Shown here piece after piece: positions 57,350-64,000 of a DNA stretch of 64,000 bases (position 1 is the stretch's first letter; the number at the start of each line of letters is the position of its first letter). A program made the translations under genes and the position numbers. Under the pieces are notes generated by a model. It made no database searches. It worked only from the letters and a program-made list of their open reading frames with translations, and had not been told where the DNA came from. This DNA is from Berberis thunbergii (taxonomy: Eukaryota; Streptophyta; Magnoliopsida; Ranunculales; Berberidaceae): NCBI GenBank assembly GCA_003290165.1, contig QNQO01005785.1, positions 1,116,001-1,180,000 on the forward strand. The letters run 5' to 3'.

Positions 57350-57530
57350 CATTTGGATAACAAAAATGCTAGGAAATCATGTTTTGTAACCAAGATGACA
57401 TGGCGTCATCTCGAAAGAATGATGAAATCCCCAAAGATTTTATGTGTATCTCGATGTTGCAAAAAACTCCTCTAACGATGCCACATCATCCTGGTTGCAA
57501 AACATGGTTACAAAACCTAATTCTAGCCTC
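57350..57530. repeat. Short MITE, family 2, copy 2
   Basis: The inverted arms ATGTTTTGTAACCAAGATGA (about 57378-57398) and the complement of TCATCCTGGTTGCAAAACAT (about 57487-57506) flank an ATCTCGAAAGAATGATGAAA centre. The left half matches the fragment at 30945-31050 in reverse complement. Confidence 0.6.
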
Positions 57531-60387
57531 ATTCTTTGGATAAACAGTGCATGGATAGGAAAGTTTAGAAACAAAATGCAAAATTGGGAAGTAGCATTTG
57601 GATAAATAGTGCCTGGATAGGAGGAGATATGAAGAACCAATACCTCAGATTTGTCTTCTAGATGAGGTATATGTTTTCCACAGAGCCCAAGGTTGGGCAA
57701 AATTTGCTTCATACATTTTAAGAATTTTTTGGGAGGGATACTTATTAGTGTGCCGTATGTTTGATTTTAGTGCATGTACGTAAAAATTCGCAAAATGGTT
57801 GAGTTGGAATGAAGATGGGGGTCTCAGAAACAACACGCGGCAATATAAACAGTGTGTGTGTGTGTTTCAAGTAGCTAGCTAGCTAAGAAAAGGTGAAAAG
57901 ACCTGAAATGATTCTTGTTTATTTGAAGAGAATTGAATGGACATCACTCAATGAATGCCGATGGCATCACCATTTTGTACCAATCTTTTTTTTCCTTTTC
58001 CCCTCGCATCACCATTTGTACCAATCTTTTCTCTTTTTCCCTCCATTTCATTTCAAGTCCACGTATATAATTCAGTCTGGACTAATCTTGCATATAATTT
58101 CCAATCCCTGCACAAAATACCTTTTTGACAACTGTATATATTACCAAAACATTGGTTATCTTCATAAAATCAATTGAATTTTTAAACTAGTTATCTACTT
58201 GAACAAGTGAAAAACTATAACCATGAAGATCGAGGGAACCAGGAACATTATCTTTCCTTTGCAACCAAAAACAACATTTGCACACATGTACGATCACTAG
58301 TATATGCTGTAAAGTTAGGCAGGGGGCATCCGCGAATGCATTTGGACCTAACACGTAACTCGATTAATAATATTCTTTCATCCAATGAAAAGAAAAGGAA
58401 GGAAATGACTGCCCATGCAAAGTAAGTTACATGTTACATTCCTTTCCAAATCTGTGTTCCCTCCACAATATAAAGAGAGCACTAGATGAGAGAACCAGAT
58501 AGATAACTTTGTAAGTAAATGAAAAGAGTATCTCATCCTTTATTCAGTTGTTTTCAGGGACAAGCTTTCAGATTTCAGACCATGCATGAAGATTCCTTAT
58601 TGCCGTGTAAAAAACATATTTGAAGGTCCTTTGGATTACTGATATCATTCGCGACGTATAGTGTCTTATCCTTTCAAAATACAAAATATGTAAAGAGGAA
58701 ATTAGGTTTTTTTTTTCCCTGGCCAAAATGGATTCCAGAACTATACATATGCCATACTCATGAGTCTTACCAAATACCAACCAAGCTATTGGCTAAAAGG
58801 TGACATCTCATCCTAAAAGGGTTTGGTATGATTTTAGAGACGAAGAATATAATAAATCTTGGTTAATTCATGCGATTTTGGAGATTTCAGATCACATTAT
58901 CATGATCGTGTGGAAAAGTATATATGAAGGGTAGTTCAACCAGCTAGGTGCCTCCTGCCATTATCTCCCCAAGTTGTTGAAATTCTCAACTTTTTTTTTT
59001 TTTTTTTCAAAAAGAAATAATTAGGTGAGCCCCAACCCTAAACTCATGGAAATGATAGAATTAATAGGTAGGTGAGCCCCAACCCTAAACTCAAAAAGTC
59101 AACGCACGTATTTCGAGAAAAATGAACGGCTTTCACCTCGCTCGTTTCCTCGCCCTTTCCCTCGACATTTAGAATTTCTCATATTTTAAAGTCTTCCTGT
59201 GTTTATAGCTGTATAATCTGAAAATATTTATGAGGAATTCTTTCTAATATTAACTGCCTTGATTACATATAAAAGCTATTTTCATTTGTAAAATGACTCC
59301 CATCAGCTTATACATATAATATATGTTTTGTTAAAAATATTAGGCATTATAATGGTCATTTTAGAACAGTATTTCAAGTTAACTAACTTGTAAAATCATA
59401 TCCATGTATTAATATGATGGCCAAATTAAGGTTGTTAAAATTAAACTAATTTATCCCAAGTCTTCATATATATATATATCATTTACTTGAAAGCTTGCCC
59501 ACATTTTTGACAAAATGTTGGCTGAGCACATTTGAGCATTATAAGTCCCATTTAGTGGTTGAAGGCCAAATCATCAAATATCAAGTCTAGTTTGACACAC
59601 ATAACATGCATGTAATGGTCTTTGCTTTATGATTGCAATGCTAACTATTACTCACTTGGTTTAGTAGTGTGTGTGCATGTATGGTGTGGTACAATGTCAC
59701 TAAAAGATATTTTGCTGTGATTATTTTAAGTGCATATAGACTTTTATCCCCATGTTAATCATGATGAGTTGCAACGAAAAACCATCCAAAACAAAAGGAC
59801 CCCTCCTCTTTACTTTATTAAATGGAACAGATGAGTGTTCCCACATTGAAGCTACACTTTGACTCGAACCATACTATATAGTTTCTCTATTATGTGCTCT
59901 CCCATCATGTCTAATTCTAACATAATATGATAAACAGGAGTGCTTTTTATCTTCCCAACTCTTTGTTTGTTGTGGATTTCAACATTTCTTTCAAAAAAAA
60001 AAAAAAAAAAAAAAAACTAGTAGCTAGCTAGCCCTTTTAACAGATAACTTGGTGAACGGACTTAAAATGGGTGTGTTTGAGTCATTTTCATGTGCTAGAG
60101 GGTATTATGTGATCCATAATTCAAATGTAGTGGAACAGGACAGTGATGGGTGGCTCCAGAACTAGAAGAGACTTGAGCAAGTGAACAAGCACATTCATAT
60201 ACATATAATAGGGTTTTGTTGGGGTGACCTTGCAATGCTAAAGCTTTATGGAGCCGGCAAACCTCTCTTTTACTTGTCTCCAATGTCAAGTTATACATAT
60301 AGTTTAAAGTCGCTTTTATCTTATCCAATAACAAAACAAGGCAAACACCAAGAAAATGGTTAAAAGAAATATGTATTTTTTCTTATC
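57531..60387. other. Intergenic, no gene recognised
   Basis: AT-rich. It contains a direct duplication of TAGGTGAGCCCCAACCCTAA (about 59022 and 59069), a (GT)n tract near 57850-57865 and an A-run of about 25 at 59993-60017. Short frames only. Confidence 0.45.
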
Positions 60388-60653
60388 TGTCTAAGAAACA
60401 TAACAAGATGGGAAATTGTTCTTGAAAGTAATAACGTAAAAAAAAAGTGAAAAAATAAGAGTAGGGAGGAAAACATAGAGCTATATTATTCATTGATATG
60501 AGCCTCTGTATATAGAGATAACAATTACATAGCACCCCAATTTGAAACGAGATAGGAAACATATGCAAATAAGAAATCTAAATCCTACTCCATAACAAAG
60601 AAGATATCCTTCCTCGTTTGGACTAGTCACACAATCCTAGTTTGACTGCAACA
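60388..60653 (-). repeat. Probable 3' LTR of the copia element
   Basis: In element sense the LTR starts TGTTGCAGTC right after the purine tract CACAAGGGGGAG. The far end is set provisionally at TGTCTAAG (60388 on +) to give TG…CA ends. The partner LTR is not in the window, so this boundary is uncertain. Confidence 0.5.
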
Positions 60654-61074
60654 CTCCCCCTTGTGACGTCCAAATGAGACGTTACGTTACGTCGATGACG
60701 TATGCCATGTTGCATCGTTAAAACCTTGCCAAGTAACAAAAACCCAGTGGGAAAAAAATAACCTTAGTCGAAGGAAAAAAAGTACGTGTCCTTTCCTTGA
60801 AGATGAAGTAAACGTTTCGAGAAAGTCTTCGTTGCGCATCAAATCTCCCCCTGATGCCAACGTCTCCCCCTGATACCAACAATCAAGGGAAATCAGACAA
60901 TTTATGTAGTTCGATACTACGTACATGTTTCTCGAAAGTTGCTTTCGATAAAGCTTTCGTGAAAAGATCTGCCACATTGTCATCGGATCTAACCTCTTTT
61001 ACTTCAATCTTTAGGAGCATTTGTTGTTGTTGATTATAGAAGAACTTCGGCGATATATGCTTAGTATTGTTGCC

Positions 61075-61383
61075 TTAGATGTAACTTAGCTTCATTTGTT
61101 CAATGCAAGCGGCATTATCCTCATAAATGCACGTAGGTTCATCTGTGGTTGCCTTCAAACCACAAATACTTCGAATATGCCTAATTATGGATCTCAACCA
61201 TACACATTTACGAATTGTTTCGTGAAGAGCAATAATCTTTGCATGATTCGAAGAAATAACAACAAGAGTCTGCTTTGTCGACCTCCAAGATATTGTTGTA
61301 TTCCCCATGGTAAAGACATAACATGTTTGGAAACATCCATTGTGCGGGTCAGAGAGATATCTGACATCAGCAAAACTTGTCAA
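61075..61383 (-). pseudogene. Copia RNase H region
   Basis: The copia RNase H core is visible: GNTTISWRSTKQTLVVISSNHAKIIALHE, with the partner block TCIYEDNAACIEQMK (in part). The frame is shifted relative to the RT part. The domain degrades the RNA strand of the RNA-DNA hybrid. Confidence 0.85.
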
Positions 61384-62573
61384 GACATCACTTGGAGTCT
61401 AACCAAAGCGAGCGACAACACGTTTGCCGGCGTTGACGGTGGCTTGACCGGCTGTGGGAGATGAGCCCTATCGTCGATTTTTAAGAACTTTTCCATTTCG
61501 TGAAGATCAATGTCCCATTTTGATCTCTCTCTATAGGGATAAAACAAGTCCATATCAATCGTACCTCTTAGGTATCGAAATATGTCTTTAATGCCAGTCC
61601 AATGGCGACGTGTTGGCACATAACTAAATCGAGCCAACAAGTTCACAACGAGTGAGATGTCCGGTCTCATACATTGCGCTAAGTACAATAATGCCCCTAT
61701 TGCACTTAGGTAGGGCACCTCTGCCTCTAGTAATGCCTCGTCCTTCTCCTTGGGACGAAATGGATATTTCTTCAGATCCAGACTTCGGACGATCATGGGA
61801 GTGCTACAAGGCTTAGCTTTATCCTCATTAAAGTGCCTTAACAATTTCTGAATATAGCCTGATTGGTGAATCATAATCCTATCGGCACGGTGCTCGATCT
61901 CCAATCCGAGGCAAAATCGTATTTTCCCAAGATCATTCATCTCGAATTTTGACTTTAGGTGCTCAGTGGTTTCCTTTAACTCCTCTAGAGTTCCAATCGA
62001 ATTCATGTCATCGACATAAATCGCAAAAATATAAAACCTGGAACTTGTTCTCTTAATGAACACGAATGGGCATAACTCATTGTTTATGTATCCCCTTTCG
62101 ATCAAGTATTCACTTATTTTGTTACACCACATCCGTCCAGATTGTTTCAATCCGTAAAGTGAACATTTCAATCTGATAGAAAACGTGCTCCATGGTTTAG
62201 AGCTACTTGATTCGGGCAAACGAAGTCCATTCGGGACTTTCATGTGTATCTCTATATCTAGATCCACGTATAGATATGCTGTAACCACATCCATAAGTTG
62301 CATATTCAGTTTTTTGGAAACTACCAAACTGACAAGGTAGTGGAGCGTTATTACATCCATTACGGGAGAATATGTCTCCTCGTAATCGATCCCAGGGCGT
62401 TGCGAAAAACCTTGCACCACGAGACGAGCCTTATATCTCACAATCTTGTTTTTCTTATTATGTTTCCTAACGAATACCCATTTAAATCCGACGGGTTTTA
62501 CACCTGAAGGGGTTGGCAGTACCAGCCCAAACACCTTTCGTTTCGTTAGGGAATCTAATTCAGCTTGGATCAC
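61380..62573 (-). pseudogene. Copia reverse transcriptase
   Basis: A 397-codon open frame carries the copia RT signature. It includes VGFKWVFVRKHN, KARLVVQGFSQRPGIDYEETYSPV, the first catalytic Asp in MQLMDVVTAYLY, CSLYGLKQSGRMW and the catalytic YVDDM. It then has MRPDISLVVNLLARFS and HWTGIKDIFRYLRGT toward the RNase H. The catalytic residues seen are present. Separation from the neighbouring domains by stops makes the polyprotein defective. Confidence 0.93.
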
Positions 62574-62798
62574 ATCTTTCCATTTTGGCCAGTTAGCTCT
62601 ACGCTGACACTCTTCAACGGAGCGGGGTTTGATATCATCGCAAGTTATGATTTAGCGCGCAACCGAGTATGCAAATACATCATCGATGATGATCTCATTT
62701 CGATTCCATGTCCCATCTATGCATGCATAATTGACCGAGATTTCTCTATTCTTGGGAATAGATACCTACGTTGAGGCGTCCCTCAACGATGACTCCTC

Positions 62799-63350
62799 TC
62801 AGACATATCCATAGTTCGAGATATTCTCATGGGATGATTCGATCGAGATAGCGATGTCAGATGGACTGGTTTGTGTCGTCTGCGTCCTCTTCCTAGGACG
62901 AGAATCCATCGAACCCAGTGGTCTACCGCGCTTCCTCGCAGGATCAGATGATTGGTTAGCCGCCAGGGTACCACACGCATCGTTTCCGTCATGGGCGGCG
63001 GCACCGTGCCCGATGTCTCCGAGGGCGGCGTTACGTCCTGTGGTGGGGACGTCGATCCTTGCAGACACGTTTGTAGTAGGTATATGTGATCTCGTCACTT
63101 TAGCGATATCAGTGAAAGCGTCTGGCAACTTATTTGCTACGCTCTGAAGATTGATAATTCGCTGCACCTCACTCTCGGACTGTGCGGTTAGGGGATCAAG
63201 ATGAAACAAAGTGGGGATAGACCACGACAATTCCTGTCGTTCCTGTTGAACATTAACGTTTTTATCTCCCCCTAACGACGGGAAGACTATCTCATCAAAG
63301 TGACAATCCGCAAATCGTGCGGTAAAGAGATCGCCTGTCAATGGTTCCAA
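62799..63350 (-). pseudogene. Copia integrase-RT linker region
   Basis: The frame contains GDLFTARFADCHFDEIVFPSLGGDK, then EVQRIINLQSVANKLPDAFTD and SHIPTTNVSARIDVP, then a basic RKRGRPLGSMDSRPRKR segment. These are the conserved landmarks between integrase and RT in plant copia elements. About 220 bp of broken frame separates it from the RT. Confidence 0.85.
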
Positions 63351-63374
63351 GTAGCGGATAATTGATGGTGTATC

Positions 63375-64000
63375 CTATCCCACATATATACCCATCCTTC
63401 GTTGAGGCCTCATTTTGGTACGTCGTGGCGGCGCAATTGGCACATAAACCGTGCACCCAAAATGTGTAAGTACGAAAGATCCGGTTCGTATCCAGTCACC
63501 AGCTGTGACGCATAGAATGGTTGGGTGACAACCGGCCTCAAACGAAGTAACATTGCTGCGTGCAAAATTGCATAGCCCCATGTAGATATAGGCAGGTTGG
63601 TGCGCATAACCAACGTCCGAGTGACCATCTGTAACCTCTTGATGGTGGCTTCTGCGAGACCGCTTTGGGTGTGAACATGGGGAACCGGATGTTCAACATC
63701 AATCCCAATGGAATGCAATAATCATCGAATGTTTTCGATGTAAACTCTCCTACATTATTGAGTCGAATTGACTTAATAGGATAATCCGGGTGGTGAACCC
63801 TCAACCAAATAATCTGAGCTAAGAGTTTAGTATATCCAACATTTCGGGTGGGCAGTAGCGTGACATGTGACCAGCGTGTCGACGCATCAACCAACACCAT
63901 AAAATATCTAAATGGTCCGCAAGTTGGTTGGATAGGTCCACAAATATCCCCTTGAATTCGCTGTAAAAATGGGATGGACTCTTTAGAAATCTTTGCATAG
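63375..64000 (-). pseudogene. Copia integrase core, cut by the window edge
   Basis: From the edge, IQGDICGPIQPTCGPFRYFMVLVDASTRW gives the first catalytic Asp (GDI). KSIRLNNVGEFTSKTFDDYC is the second block, where the usual Asp before the N-x-G-E-F motif is Asn. VEHPVPHVHTQSGLAEATIKRLQ gives the Glu block in another frame. A frameshift and the Asp-to-Asn change indicate an inactive integrase. Confidence 0.88.

Larger units (their letters stand above)
60388..64000 (-). mobile_element. Ty1/copia retrotransposon, 3' part (continues past the right edge)
   Basis: On the - strand the order from the right edge is integrase, linker, reverse transcriptase, RNase H, polypurine tract (60654-60665) and 3' LTR. 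This is the copia gene order. Gag, protease and the 5' LTR are outside the window. Frames are broken between domains. Confidence 0.92.

Noticed and set aside
59993..60017. A-run of about 25 as a possible SINE or LINE tail
   Set aside because: No target duplication or recognisable element body was found upstream.
62854..63147. 97-codon frame on + in the copia linker region
   Set aside because: It is the antisense shadow of the conserved copia linker on the - strand.

Overview
The window is repeat-rich nuclear DNA from a flowering plant, most likely a eudicot. The reasons are: multi-exon genes with AT-rich GT-AG introns, a plant-type isoprenylcysteine methylesterase gene, and plant lineages of Ty3, Ty1/copia, hAT, Mutator (MULE), Helitron, LINE and Tourist-like elements. 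The species is not identifiable by eye. No rRNA or tRNA gene, CRISPR array or operon was seen.

Two host genes lie on the + strand, and both are inflated by insertions in their introns. Gene A (first exon near 5.7-6.05 kb, coding exons 15.8-30.0 kb) encodes a multi-pass membrane protein. By eye it resembles the N-terminal membrane half of ZnT5/MTP12-type zinc transporters, but it stops before any cation-diffusion-facilitator (CDF) domain. One of its introns looks like a U12-type AT-AG intron. Gene B (36.2-52.8 kb, 11 exons, 437 codons) is a complete gene for isoprenylcysteine alpha-carbonyl methylesterase (ICME), the enzyme that removes the C-terminal methyl ester from prenylated proteins.

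Layout. 0-5.6 kb: an imperfect ~130-bp tandem repeat, glycine-rich coding remnants, two ~390-bp nested palindromes and a decayed MULE transposase on the - strand. 6.16-11.9 kb: a complete but decayed Ty3-type LTR retrotransposon with a 5-bp target duplication, in the first intron of gene A. 12.4-15 kb: a decayed LINE. 17.27-23.13 kb: a hAT-type non-autonomous element with an 8-bp target duplication, split by a truncated Helitron that carries a Pif1-type helicase and an 11-unit ~204-bp satellite. 26.6-29.6 kb: three MITEs. 31-33.7 kb: a hAT transposase pseudogene. 37.1-47.5 kb: intron 4 of ICME, holding a 3.46-kb hAT element, a MULE-like element, two LINE fragments and a second copy of the 26.6-kb MITE. 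53.5-57.1 kb: a LINE-derived element with 15-bp target duplications that has ORF1 but no reverse transcriptase. 60.4-64 kb: the 3' part of a copia element that runs off the right edge.

The most interesting observations are: the satellite repeats the Helitron's own 3'-terminal hairpin; the Helitron is bounded by a 53-bp direct repeat; the LINE-type element carries ORF1 only; gene A has a probable U12 intron; and gene A encodes only half of a zinc-transporter-like protein.
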